DNA from: an uncultured Desulfobacter sp.
GTDB lineage: Bacteria; Desulfobacterota; Desulfobacteria; Desulfobacterales; Desulfobacteraceae
Assembly (NCBI RefSeq): GCF_963666675.1
Contig: NZ_OY762929.1
Coordinates: 4,280,001-4,344,000, forward strand
DNA length: 64,000 nt
Direction: 5' to 3'
The notes below the pieces were generated by a model, which saw nothing but the letters and a program-made list of their open reading frames with translations, was not told the origin of the DNA and searched no databases. Shown piece by piece: positions 45,103 through 54,358 of this stretch. Numbering within the stretch: position 1 is the first letter of the stretch; the number at the start of each line of letters is the position of its first letter. The translations under genes were made by a program, and so were the position numbers.

Positions 45103-48100
45103 TGGAGATTGCCGCAAATAACGACAGTCATAGCGCCCAAACATCTGTCCGGGACCCAGAACCACTGCCCGCTGACCTGCAGCGTTTCTTGTCCGATCCG
45201 TTGATCATTGATTTTGAAGCCACGCCCGACGGTGACGTATTTCACATTGGCGCCGTCTTTAACGGACAGGTTTTCAATGAAGAGAACATTTCAAATCCGG
45301 CCCCGGCACTCCAGCGGCTTTCGCAGTTTGCCCAGGGGGCAACCTGTGTCCTGGGGCACAATATTATCAATCATGACCTGGCCCTGGCGCACGCCCATTG
45401 CCCGGACGCAGGCATCCTCTCTTTGATCCCCGTTGATACCCTGGTGCTCTCGCCCCTGGCCTTTCCGGAAAACCCCTACCACCGGCTTATCAAAGGCTAT
45501 AAGCTGTTATCGGCATCAAAAAACAATCCGGTGGCCGATGCAAAACTCTCCATGGTGCTGTTTGAAGATCAACTGGCCGCCTTTCTTCTTTTAAAAGAGG
45601 CAGAACCCGGGCTCATTGCTTTTTTTGCCTGGGCCTTTGATCTGCCGTCGGGCACCTTTGAAGGGACCAGCCTGCTTTTCGAAAAGCTCGCCGACGAAAA
45701 ACCCGATGAACGCGGGGCACAGGAGCTGTTTTTACATTTATGCCGGGACAAGGGGTGCCGTTCAGCAGCTTTAGAAATCTGGGAAGAGATCCGTCACACG
45801 CCCCACAGGAAACCGGAACTTGCCTACCTGGTCTCCTGGCTGCGGGTGGCCGGGGGCAACTCCGTGCTGCCCGGCTGGGTCATCCACGAATTTGACGGCA
45901 TCACGGATCTGGTTTCAAGGTTCAGGATGGCTTGTGGAGATGACGGCTGTACCTTTTGCCTCCGGCACAACAATCCGGACCGGCTGTTAAACAGATATTT
46001 TGGTTTCGACAATTACCGGGCCCTGCCCGACGGCCGAATGCTACAGCGGGAGATCGTTTCGGCCGCCCTGTCCGGCAGCCACCACCTGGCCATCCTGCCC
46101 ACGGGGGGCGGCAAATCCATCTGCTACCAGATTCCCGCACTCCACCGGTACCAGCGGACCGGGGCGCTCACCATCGTCATTTCGCCGCTCAAGGCCCTGA
46201 TGAAGGATCAGGTGGACAACCTCAACCACGCCACCGGCACCCAGGCGGCCGCAGCCATCAACGGCAGCCTGACCCTGCCCGAGCGCGGGGCCGTGGTGGA
46301 AAAAGTCCGGTTGGGAGACATCGGGCTGTTGTACATCTCGCCGGAACAGCTGCGCAATAAAAGTGTGGTGGAACTGATCGCCTCCCGCCAGGTGGGCTGC
46401 TGGATCTTCGACGAAGCCCATTGTCTGTCAAAATGGGGGCATGACTTCCGGCCGGACTACCTGCACGTGGCAGACCTCATTTCAGCCGGGAAAAAACAAA
46501 CCGGTCAAATGCCGGTGATCGGGGCCTTCACGGCCACGGCCAAACAAGATGTCAAAACGGAAATCCGCGAACATTTTAATGAAAAGCTCGGCCTTGACCT
46601 GGACAATTTTGAAGGGGGTGTGGACCGAGACAACCTTCACTTTTACGTCTATCCGGTCACTGCCGCTGAAAAATACGATGTCATTGCCCGTACCCTTCAA
46701 GATAATTTGTCCCAGACAAAGGGCAGTGCCATTGTCTATTGCGCATCCAGAAAAGGCACCGAAGCGTTAAGCCGATTCCTAAACGAACGCGGCATTGTCT
46801 GCCAGGCCTTTCACGCCGGACGATCCGAACCGGATAAGCGCAATATCCAGGATGAATTTATTGCAGGTTCCATCCCGGTGATCTGCGCCACCAACGCCTT
46901 TGGCATGGGCATCGACAAAAAGGATATCCGCCTGGTGATCCATGCCGATATTCCGGGCTCCCTTGAAAACTATCTCCAGGAAGCCGGCAGGGCCGGCCGG
47001 GACCAGGACCTTGCCGACTGCATCCTGCTGTATGAGCAGGATGACATTGACAGCCAGTTCTCCTTGAATGCCTATTCAAAACTGACCTTGCAGGACATCA
47101 AAAAAATCCTGAGGGTGTTAAAGGACCGGGGCAAAAAACATCCTGAAATCGTGATCACCCCGGCAGAGATCCTTCGCCTGGCAGGATACGAGCATATGGG
47201 CGGTGAAGATAACCGGGCCAGGATTGCCGTGGCCTGGCTGGAGCGCAGGGGATTTATCCGGCGGGATTTCAACCGCACCCTGTTTTTCAAAGGTGTGCCG
47301 CTGGTGAACAGCCTTGCAGAAGCAGAAAAAAAACTTAAAACGCTGAATCTCTCCCGGACCGTTCAGTCGGTATACCTGACATTGTTGCAGACCCTTTTCA
47401 ATGAAAAGAAAAATGCCCTGATCTCGGCGGATATGATGTGCGAGGCGCTTAGCGGCATTGAAAACCTGCCGGAGAAATACCTGGACCCGCGCACCATCAT
47501 CAATGAACTGAACAATATGGCCAATGCCGGGCTGATCCGGGAAGGATCGGTGATGACCGCCTTTATCCGGCCCAAGGGCAAACACAACGCAGGAGATCTG
47601 TTGGATCTGTTTTCCCGCATGGAAAAGGCCATGGCGGATTTGATGGCGGAACTCTCCCCGGAAGCCGGCGGAACCCAGGCTGACCTGATCAATCTGCGCC
47701 TGGTGGCCCAGCGCCTCAAGGACAAGGGGTTTGACACCGCCACCACGGATATCTGCACCACCTTGCTGCACATCATGGCCGGGGACCAGGGGGAGTCCGG
47801 GGGTAAAAGTCTGAAAATCGCCGGTAAAAAAGGGGCGGAACAGCAGCGGGTCTTTGTCAATGTGCCCTGGCAGATTTTAAAGGAACGCATGGACCTGCGC
47901 CACCGGTGTGCCCGGGTTTGCATTGAGGCCATCATCAAGAATCTCGAACCGGAATTTAAATCGGCCCAAAAAGAGATCCTGGGCCAGTTTTTCCTTTCGG
48001 ACATCATCCAGGCCATGGGCCGGGATATTTTTCTGTCCGGGTTAAAGGGAAACGGCACAAGACTTGTGGAAAAAAGCCTGCTCTTTTTGCACGACACAAA

Positions 48101-50303
48101 GGTGATCACCCTTCAAAACGGCCTGGGGGTGTTCCGCCAGGCATTTACCTTGTCCATGGAAGAAGCCGCCCTGCCCCGCCAATACACCCGGGGGGATTAC
48201 GAACCCTTGTCCCAGCACTATGAGCAGAAAAATGTCCAGGTGCACGTCATGGAAAAATATGCCGAATTCGGCATGGAAAAAATGATGACCGCCCTGGACT
48301 TTGTCCGGGACTATTTTCAATACGCCCACGATGCATTCATCCGCCGGTACTTTCCCGGGCAAAAGAAAATCATCACCACGGCCATGACGGCCAAGGCCTA
48401 TGCAGACGTGATCCAGCGCCTTGGCAACAAGGTGCAGGAAGCCATTGTGGCAGCCCCGGAAAACAGGAACCTGCTGGTGCTGGCAGGCCCGGGGTCGGGA
48501 AAGACCCGAACCATTGTCCACCGGTGTGCCTGGCTGATCAAAGCCCGCTCGATTCCTCCCGAAAGTATTCTGGTCCTCTGTTTTAACCACGGCACCATGA
48601 TCGAACTTCGAACGAGAATCAAATCCCTGACCGGAAAACGAAGTGCCCGGGTAACGGCCATGACCTTTCATGGTCTGGCCATGCGCATCACGGGCCGCAC
48701 TCTCCTGGATCGGCAGGACGGACAAAACCAAACCCGGGGAATCAATTTCGATACAGTGATCGACGAAACCGTTGAGATCCTTGACGGCAAACGGCAGATC
48801 CCCGGCATGGACACGGACCAGGCCCGGCAGTACCTGCTGGCCCGGTACCGCTATATCCTGGTGGATGAATACCAGGACATCGACAGCCGCCAGTATCAAT
48901 TTATCTCGGCACTCACCGGCCGCCTTGCAGCAGACGACGATGCCAAAATCGCCATCATGGCCGTGGGGGATGATGACCAGAGCATCTACGGATTCAGGGA
49001 TGCCAACGTTAAATTCATCCACCAATTCAAGGAAGATTACAAGGCCCGGGAATTTTTTCTCACCGAAAACTATCGCTGCCCCCACCCGGTGATTGAAGCG
49101 GCCAACAACCTGATCGCCCAGAACAGCCGGCGGATGAAAACCCAAATAAGATGCCGGATCAATGACAAGCGGACACACCTGGCCCTGTCTCCGGACAAAA
49201 CCCCGGAAAAAGATCGGGTGACAATGGTCTGCTGTAAAAATGTAGAAAGCCAGGCTGTTTATGCGGCCAACTGTATTAAAGATCTTTTGGACCAGAAAGA
49301 GGCCACCGTCCAGGATATTGCCGTGATCTCCCGCCAGGGTATTGAATATCCCGCCCTTGTGGCCCTTCGCATGGCCCTGGCAAAACTTAAAATCCCCATC
49401 AGTTACAGCCTTAAATCCAGCCCCGGATTTCCACTGTTCAAAATCCGGGAATTCCAGGAAGCCCTGAATTTTTTAAATGACCACAAACATGAAAGTATGA
49501 CGCCTGAAAGCCTTAAAGAGGGGGTTATGTGTCGGTTTGACCACAAGTCCGCCTGGACAGCCCAGGTCCGGGGGATCATAGATGATTTTTGCGATTTGAT
49601 CAGCAGCACCCGAATCTCGGTTTCCCAGGCAAAAGATTTTTTCCTCAGCGCCCTGCTCGAAGAAAAACAGGCCAGAAGGACGGGCACAGGCGTTTTCACC
49701 GGAACGGTCCACAGCATCAAGGGTATGGAGTTCAAGCATGTGTTCATCCTGGACCACGGCTGGAAACACAACGACATCGAAGAGGAGCGCCGGCTTTACT
49801 ATGTCGGCATGACCCGGGCCATGCAACACCTGACGCTTTTCGCCGTTCAGAATTCCGGAAACCCGCACACCGCCGTTTTATCCCGCCACCCTTTTGTCTG
49901 CTGCGAACAAGTGCCCAACGGGGAACTCCCCGGTTTTTCAAAGGATCTGACCATCTCCATCCTCGGTTTGGAAGATCTGTACATCTCTTTTCCCCAACGG
50001 TTTGCCAAGGACCATCCCATTCATGAACATCTGGCCGCCCTTAAACCCGGAGACCGTATTTTTCTTGAAAAAGACGGCGCCTATATCCGTCTTCTCGATC
50101 CGGACCGCCAATGTATAGGCAGCCTGTCCCGGAAAGGCATTGAAACATGGAAACACAGCCTGCCCGGCATCATCAGAGCCCAGGTATTAGGCTTGGTGAT
50201 CCGCAATGCCGATGAAAATGACACCCCGTCAAAAACTGAAACCAACATTGAACAATGGTACCTGCCCATTGTGGAGATCCTTCACAGGAATTGTTCGTCT
50301 TAA
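45102..50303 (+). CDS. Exonuclease-RecQ-UvrD fusion helicase
   Basis: A 1,733-residue protein uniting three DNA-processing parts. DEDD 3'-5' exonuclease-like domain at about 35-190 (IDFEATPDGD, LGHNIINHDL, VADAKLS). RecQ-type SF2 helicase about 310-700: TGGGKS (334-339), FDEAHCLSKWGHDF (about 436), GRAGRD (about 630), then a winged-helix-like region. UvrD-type SF1 helicase about 1110-1650: GPGSGKT (about 1130), VDEYQDID (about 1254), GDDDQSIYGFR (about 1290), ENYRCPHP, TVHSIKGMEF and YVGMTRAM. The C-terminal 80 residues look beta-rich and are unnamed. All motifs are intact and in one frame. Probably unwinds and trims DNA ends in repair; a defence role cannot be excluded. Starts at TAATG overlap with the phosphatase gene. 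Confidence 0.9.
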   Translation: MEIAANNDSHSAQTSVRDPEPLPADLQRFLSDPLIIDFEATPDGDVFHIGAVFNGQVFNEENISNPAPALQRLSQFAQGATCVLGHNIINHDLALAHAHCPDAGILSLIPVDTLVLSPLAFPENPYHRLIKGYKLLSASKNNPVADAKLSMVLFEDQLAAFLLLKEAEPGLIAFFAWAFDLPSGTFEGTSLLFEKLADEKPDERGAQELFLHLCRDKGCRSAALEIWEEIRHTPHRKPELAYLVSWLRVAGGNSVLPGWVIHEFDGITDLVSRFRMACGDDGCTFCLRHNNPDRLLNRYFGFDNYRALPDGRMLQREIVSAALSGSHHLAILPTGGGKSICYQIPALHRYQRTGALTIVISPLKALMKDQVDNLNHATGTQAAAAINGSLTLPERGAVVEKVRLGDIGLLYISPEQLRNKSVVELIASRQVGCWIFDEAHCLSKWGHDFRPDYLHVADLISAGKKQTGQMPVIGAFTATAKQDVKTEIREHFNEKLGLDLDNFEGGVDRDNLHFYVYPVTAAEKYDVIARTLQDNLSQTKGSAIVYCASRKGTEALSRFLNERGIVCQAFHAGRSEPDKRNIQDEFIAGSIPVICATNAFGMGIDKKDIRLVIHADIPGSLENYLQEAGRAGRDQDLADCILLYEQDDIDSQFSLNAYSKLTLQDIKKILRVLKDRGKKHPEIVITPAEILRLAGYEHMGGEDNRARIAVAWLERRGFIRRDFNRTLFFKGVPLVNSLAEAEKKLKTLNLSRTVQSVYLTLLQTLFNEKKNALISADMMCEALSGIENLPEKYLDPRTIINELNNMANAGLIREGSVMTAFIRPKGKHNAGDLLDLFSRMEKAMADLMAELSPEAGGTQADLINLRLVAQRLKDKGFDTATTDICTTLLHIMAGDQGESGGKSLKIAGKKGAEQQRVFVNVPWQILKERMDLRHRCARVCIEAIIKNLEPEFKSAQKEILGQFFLSDIIQAMGRDIFLSGLKGNGTRLVEKSLLFLHDTKVITLQNGLGVFRQAFTLSMEEAALPRQYTRGDYEPLSQHYEQKNVQVHVMEKYAEFGMEKMMTALDFVRDYFQYAHDAFIRRYFPGQKKIITTAMTAKAYADVIQRLGNKVQEAIVAAPENRNLLVLAGPGSGKTRTIVHRCAWLIKARSIPPESILVLCFNHGTMIELRTRIKSLTGKRSARVTAMTFHGLAMRITGRTLLDRQDGQNQTRGINFDTVIDETVEILDGKRQIPGMDTDQARQYLLARYRYILVDEYQDIDSRQYQFISALTGRLAADDDAKIAIMAVGDDDQSIYGFRDANVKFIHQFKEDYKAREFFLTENYRCPHPVIEAANNLIAQNSRRMKTQIRCRINDKRTHLALSPDKTPEKDRVTMVCCKNVESQAVYAANCIKDLLDQKEATVQDIAVISRQGIEYPALVALRMALAKLKIPISYSLKSSPGFPLFKIREFQEALNFLNDHKHESMTPESLKEGVMCRFDHKSAWTAQVRGIIDDFCDLISSTRISVSQAKDFFLSALLEEKQARRTGTGVFTGTVHSIKGMEFKHVFILDHGWKHNDIEEERRLYYVGMTRAMQHLTLFAVQNSGNPHTAVLSRHPFVCCEQVPNGELPGFSKDLTISILGLEDLYISFPQRFAKDHPIHEHLAALKPGDRIFLEKDGAYIRLLDPDRQCIGSLSRKGIETWKHSLPGIIRAQVLGLVIRNADENDTPSKTETNIEQWYLPIVEILHRNCSS

Positions 50304-50700
50304 ATATTTAAAGGTTTGAACCCTATATTTTTGAAACGGTTGATCAAACTGTTCAATCGTTCAGAAAGATCGGCCAGATGGGTTGCACTCTCATTGACCT
50401 GGCTGCTGCCTTGATGTACATCCTGAATCGTTTGGTCGATCCCGGCAATATCCCGGGCCGCTTCACCGATAACCGCCGATGTTTGATTCACACTTTCATT
50501 GACCTCCTGGACGTCTTCAATCTTTTGTTTGATCTCCTTGGTTGCCTCGGACGTCTGCTGGGCCAAGGTTTTGATTTCACCGGCGACCACGGCAAAGCCC
50601 TTTCCGGCCTCTCCGGCTCTGGGGCCTCAATTGTCGCGTTGAGGGCCAGAAGACTGGTCTGCTCTGAAATATCATCAATGGGGTCAGGGTACGGGATCAA
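50300..50700 (-). pseudogene. Remnant of a methyl-accepting chemotaxis protein (frameshifted C-terminal signalling hairpin)
   Basis: The minus strand reads IDDISEQTSLLALNATIEA (about 50695-50635), the tip of the MCP signalling hairpin, then must shift frame to continue as RAGEAGKGFAVVAGEIKTL down to a normal end at 50300. The expected GCCGCCAGA at the junction appears as GCCCCAGA, consistent with loss of one base near 50630. Nothing of the receptor's sensor, membrane or HAMP parts is left: upstream is the intact MBL gene, which ends exactly where MCP homology begins. So this is a truncated and frameshifted relic. It overlaps the helicase stop by 4 bases. Confidence 0.85.
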
Positions 50701-51532
50701 AGTGAAGGGAGAGCCCGGCACCGACCTCTTTCAACGGTGCCACCCCTGCCAGGGCGACTTTTGAATCCAGATCCGTGCAGTGACAGGCATGAACGGCCAA
50801 CGGCTTTATTTGAGTGAAATAATTCAGGGTGCCTGCCATCTGGGCGGCAGAGGGATTGAGCAGGTGGAGCCCGCCGATAATATCCGCGATATGCTCTAGC
50901 CCGCACACCTTTTGGGCATAAGAAACGATGTTGCAGATTCCGGCATGGGAACAGCCCGTGATAATGACAAGCCCCCGGTCCGACTTATAAACCAGGGCGG
51001 AATCATCCAGAATAAAGTCCTCGACAGGCCCGTCCAGTGTATGCTTTTTGCCTATGGGTATCTGCCCTTCAAAGGAATTTTCCCTTGGGATTTCACCTAA
51101 ATACACAAGGCGGGACGTTAAGTTGACAGGGGTTTTGGACAGGATCAATTCCATGTGACGACCGGCTTTTTCCTTTGACACAAGGCATCCGATTTCAGCC
51201 AGATTGCCGACCTGCACGGAAGAGAAAACTTCCGGATGTGCCACAAGTTTGGGATGGTTTACGTCCAGGCCTTCGATGGTCCGTTCGGTCAGGTAACGGA
51301 TAAAGGGGTCCAGCCCCCATGTATGATCCAAATGACTGTGGGAAAGGACCAGAAAATCCAGACAGGAGAGGTCCTTTCCCAGTTTTTCGGCATTTTTTAA
51401 AAAGAGATCTGAATATCCCAGGTCAAAAAGAACCGTTATCTCTTCATCTTCGATCAGAATTGACAACCCGGGCTCGGCTGTCAGATACCGATCGATAAGG
51501 GTATTATTGTCTAGGAGTACCGTGAGATCCAT
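50684..51532 (-). CDS. MBL-fold metallohydrolase, COG1237 family (second copy)
   Basis: A 282-residue metallo-beta-lactamase-fold protein with SHSHLDHTWG (HxHxDH metal site), GCSHAGICN and GGLHLLN, then ACHCTD. Same motif order as the protein at 21995-22831, but the sequences have diverged well, so they may act on different substrates. The C-terminus GAGLSLHF aligns with the end of the other copy, so the gene is complete although it ends at the junction with an MCP relic. Starts at ATG 51532. Confidence 0.82.
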   Translation of the reverse strand: MDLTVLLDNNTLIDRYLTAEPGLSILIEDEEITVLFDLGYSDLFLKNAEKLGKDLSCLDFLVLSHSHLDHTWGLDPFIRYLTERTIEGLDVNHPKLVAHPEVFSSVQVGNLAEIGCLVSKEKAGRHMELILSKTPVNLTSRLVYLGEIPRENSFEGQIPIGKKHTLDGPVEDFILDDSALVYKSDRGLVIITGCSHAGICNIVSYAQKVCGLEHIADIIGGLHLLNPSAAQMAGTLNYFTQIKPLAVHACHCTDLDSKVALAGVAPLKEVGAGLSLHFDPVP

Positions 51533-51588
51533 GGTTTATCTTTATACCGGTATCTGCGCCAAGTCAATTGCACCGGCACTGCCGATGC

Positions 51589-51888
51589 TCAGATTTTAAG
51601 AATCATAAACAAATATTGTCCGTCGTTGATGTCAATGGTCAGGTTTGCACCCCGGCCCTTGGCATAACGAATCCAGAAAGGCGTTTCGTTGATGCCGCAC
51701 TCATAATCGGGATATGTCTGCCCGGTATCCCCGTTTTTCCACGATAGAATCATGGGGTGGGAACAAATCTCAAGGGCCTTATCTTTGGCTGCCTGTTTGG
51801 CGGCAGCAAAATCCAGGTCTGGCAAATTAATATTCATATTGATATATTCTTCACACTGATCTTGGGGGATAGTGCCGATCGCTACCAT
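51589..51888 (-). CDS. AF1514-like small protein of unknown function
   Basis: A 99-residue protein with SWKNGDTGQTYPDYECG, PFWIRYAKGRG and LTIDINDGQYLF. This order resembles the AF1514 family (DUF5619), small conserved proteins seen in anaerobes, with no known role. ATG 51888 is preferred over ATG 51900, because the latter overlaps the GGAGG that serves as ribosome site 5 bases before 51888. It lies 57 bases upstream of the MBL gene on the same strand, so the two may form an operon. Confidence 0.68.
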   Translation of the reverse strand: MVAIGTIPQDQCEEYINMNINLPDLDFAAAKQAAKDKALEICSHPMILSWKNGDTGQTYPDYECGINETPFWIRYAKGRGANLTIDINDGQYLFMILKI

Positions 51889-52016
51889 AAAAACCTCCAT
51901 ATCGGTATGGGTTTAAAAACGAGGCTGCGCGTGCAGTTTTTACCTCTATAGAAAAAGATAACCTCTGATTTATGGTTTGGCAATGTTCTTAAAAAGATGA
52001 AAACCAAAAGACCGGA

Positions 52017-52742
52017 ATGCGATTCATCAAAGAAATAATAAAAAAATTAACGACCTGGATAAAAAACTGGATAAAAAAAATGATTGCCGGTCTGGTGATT
52101 TTCCTCCTGGCCGCAAGTTTTTTCCAGGTCCTGGTACTCAGGTACGTCAATCCGCCCTTCACGGTCAACATGATCTATGAACAGGCCATTGCAGCCCACA
52201 AGAAGATGCCGTTCAAACCCAGGGCCTATGAATGGAAAAATTTAGCGCAGATATCGGTTTATCTGCAACAGGCCGTGCTGGCGTCCGAAGACCAGCGTTT
52301 CATGCAACACCATGGATTTGATTTCCGGGAAATAAAGCTTGCGCTCAAAGACATGATCAACCGTAAAGGATTTCGGGGGGCTTCGACCATCAGCATGCAG
52401 ACGGCCCGTTCCCTGTTTCTGCCCTCAAGCCGCACTGTGGTAAGAAAAGTTGCCGAAGCCTGGTACACGGTCCTGATTGAATTGGTCTGGGATAAACGAA
52501 GAATTCTGGAAATGTATCTGAATACCGTGGACTGGGGAAGGGCCAACGTGGGCGCCCAGGCCGCAGCCCGGGCCTATTTCTCCTGCGATGCCAGAGACTT
52601 GACAAACAGCCAGGCAGCCCTTTTGACCGCCGTTTTGCCAAGTCCCCACAAATGGTCTGCGGTCGCCCCCGGCCCCCATGTCCGGCAACGACAGGCACGC
52701 ATATTAGAGCAAATGAAAAACATGCCGGTAATTAAGCAGTGA
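52017..52742 (+). CDS. mtgA: Monofunctional peptidoglycan transglycosylase
   Basis: A 241-residue GT51 enzyme polymerising lipid II into glycan strands. One membrane anchor at about 22-44, then the catalytic domain: ASEDQRFMQHHGFD (catalytic Glu), GASTISMQTARSLFL, RRILEMYLNTVDWG, and GAQAAARAYF. No transpeptidase domain, and a length typical of MtgA. The ATG at 52017 has only a weak ribosome site (CCGGA); a start at 52080 would leave the membrane anchor intact too. Lone gene, divergent from the AF1514-like gene. A palindromic repeat begins at its stop codon. Confidence 0.93.
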   Translation: MRFIKEIIKKLTTWIKNWIKKMIAGLVIFLLAASFFQVLVLRYVNPPFTVNMIYEQAIAAHKKMPFKPRAYEWKNLAQISVYLQQAVLASEDQRFMQHHGFDFREIKLALKDMINRKGFRGASTISMQTARSLFLPSSRTVVRKVAEAWYTVLIELVWDKRRILEMYLNTVDWGRANVGAQAAARAYFSCDARDLTNSQAALLTAVLPSPHKWSAVAPGPHVRQRQARILEQMKNMPVIKQ

Positions 52743-52816
52743 TTGAACGAGACATCACCCACCTGCGGCGTTACAAATTTTTCTGCGCCTTGCATCTGGG
52801 CAATTTCTCGTCCAAT
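52742..52816. repeat. Palindromic intergenic element B, short relative of element A
   Basis: Terminal inverted repeat attgaacgaga (52742-52752) / tctcgtccaat (52806-52816), 10 of 11 paired. Blocks cacccacctgcggcgtt and gcgccttgcatctgggc match element A (17411-17546, opposite orientation), with A's central part missing. It begins at the last base of the mtgA stop codon and fills most of the gap to the convergent cyclophilin gene. Confidence 0.65.
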
Positions 52817-52846
52817 CACCGTTGTTGTTCAGAAACTAAGTCCTGG

Positions 52847-53950
52847 CTATTTGTAGTCAACTAGCTCCACATCAAAGATAAGGGTGGACTTGGGCGGGAT
52901 CGCTCCTGGATACCCCCGCTCCCCATATGCCAGGGGATAAGGAATCAACAGTTGCCGGGCCTCGCCTTTTTTCATGCCCTCAATCCCAAGATCCCACCCC
53001 TTGATCACCTGGCCTTTGCCGAGAACAAATTCAATGGGTTTACCCCGGTCCCTGGAAGAATCAAACTTTTTACCGTTGACGAACATCCCGGTGTAGTGCA
53101 CCTGCACCGTGGCCCCGGAAGTTACTGCCGGCCCGCTTCCCTCCTGTACCGGTACGTACATCAGACCGGATTGGGTTTCCACGGCATCGGGATATTTCTC
53201 ATGCATCTGTTTTTTAAATGCTTCCATATCCTGGGCGCGGCTCTTTTGAGCATCGGCTTTCTTCTCTGCCATAATGGCATCAAATCCGGCCTGGTCTGCT
53301 CTGAACGCCTTTGCCTCGTCCCCGATGGCCAGAATCTCAACGGTTTTGATTTTATCGCCTTTTTCAATGGCATTGACCACCGGCATACCTTTGATGACTT
53401 TGCCGAACACCGTGTGTTTGCCGTCCAGCCAAGGGGTGGCTTTATGGGTAATGAAAAACTGACTGCCGTTGGTACCCGGACCGGCATTGGCCATGGACAA
53501 AATGCCGGGACCGTCGTGGGTTAATTCAGGGGAAAATTCGTCCGGAAACCGGTATCCCGGACCGCCCCGGCCCGTCCCCTGGGGATCACCCCCCTGGATC
53601 ATAAAATCAGGGATCACCCGGTGGAATGTCAGTCCATCGTAAAACTTTTCGCCCTTTTTGACATTGGTATCCATCTTTCCCTGGGCAAGTCCTGCAAAAT
53701 TGGTCACAGTCAACGGCACCTGCTTGTAAAAAAGCCGAAGCAGAATAGTCCCTTTGTCGGTAATCATTTTTGCATACAAACCGTCTGCAAGATCCGCCTC
53801 ATCCTGGGCCAGAGCCCCGGAAGGAATGGTGGTCAAAGAAAACAGAATCCCCCAGACCAGAATAAATCTTAAAATTTTAAAACTAATTTGATTACAACAA
53901 CGGAAAAAGGTGCCGGCCCCGAACAGGGCCGCTTTAATATTATATTTCAT
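52847..53950 (-). CDS. Exported dual peptidyl-prolyl isomerase, cyclophilin-FKBP fusion
   Basis: A 367-residue protein. A hydrophobic export segment at about 26-48 ends in GALAQ; cyclophilin domain about 57-205 with FHRVIPDFMIQGGDP, NGSQFFIT and PWLDGKHTVFG; a charged helical linker about 215-255; FKBP domain about 258-365 with HYTGMFVNG, DSSRDRGKP, VIKGWDLGI and PYPLAYGERG. Both domains keep active-site residues, so it should catalyse proline isomerisation in two modes in the periplasm. Such dual immunophilins are known but uncommon. AGGA lies 8 bases before the ATG. Lone gene. Confidence 0.93.
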   Translation of the reverse strand: MKYNIKAALFGAGTFFRCCNQISFKILRFILVWGILFSLTTIPSGALAQDEADLADGLYAKMITDKGTILLRLFYKQVPLTVTNFAGLAQGKMDTNVKKGEKFYDGLTFHRVIPDFMIQGGDPQGTGRGGPGYRFPDEFSPELTHDGPGILSMANAGPGTNGSQFFITHKATPWLDGKHTVFGKVIKGMPVVNAIEKGDKIKTVEILAIGDEAKAFRADQAGFDAIMAEKKADAQKSRAQDMEAFKKQMHEKYPDAVETQSGLMYVPVQEGSGPAVTSGATVQVHYTGMFVNGKKFDSSRDRGKPIEFVLGKGQVIKGWDLGIEGMKKGEARQLLIPYPLAYGERGYPGAIPPKSTLIFDVELVDYK

Positions 53951-54358
53951 CTGATGTATCCTGAATTTAATTTTTTCTTAACTATTGCCGGACAACCGAA
54001 ACAATTGAGCTTCAGGACCTGACCTCCAGGCTCCGGAATCCAATTTGGAACGAATATTAACATGTTTGAGCCAAAACACAAACGCCTTTGATCCCAATGT
54101 TGCAAAATTCAACCCTGTATTCAAAAATGAAACACAAACCAATCCATCTGAAATTAAAGGGAAAATATATTCACGCGTTTATTTCGTTGCATAATACAAC
54201 ATCCCGCCAAAACGTCGCCGGCACCCTCACACAAAGGCAATCCCAAATAAATTCAATAACATATATTTATTTACATCTCCGGCACAATAGTTGCCATAAT
54301 CATTAAAGAAATATTCTTAGAACGCAATAAAAAAGGGCAGTTAGCAGAGGAGACCGAC
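53951..54358. other. 408-base noncoding region with a sigma-54-like promoter
   Basis: AT-rich, no convincing gene; a 72-codon plus-strand frame at 54088-54306 has no ribosome site and low-complexity content. The only site I can support is the sigma-54-like promoter at 54279-54296, described separately. The left end should hold the promoter of the cyclophilin-FKBP gene. Confidence 0.55.
54279..54296 (+). promoter_or_regulatory. Sigma-54-type promoter
   Basis: ccggcacaatagttgcca matches the TGGCAC-N5-TTGC consensus except for the first base. GG at 54281-54282 and GC at 54293-54294 have the required 10-base separation. A start near 54306 would give a 50-base leader before the ATG at 54359. Confidence 0.55.

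Noticed and set aside
45102..50303. Two or three separate genes joined by error
   Set aside because: The frame is continuous for 1,733 codons, with all helicase motifs in order and no internal start with a ribosome site at the domain borders that I could see; kept as a fusion.
54088..54306. 72-codon plus-strand frame before the cytidylate-kinase-like gene
   Set aside because: No ribosome site, biased composition from AT-rich DNA, and it covers the sigma-54-like promoter.
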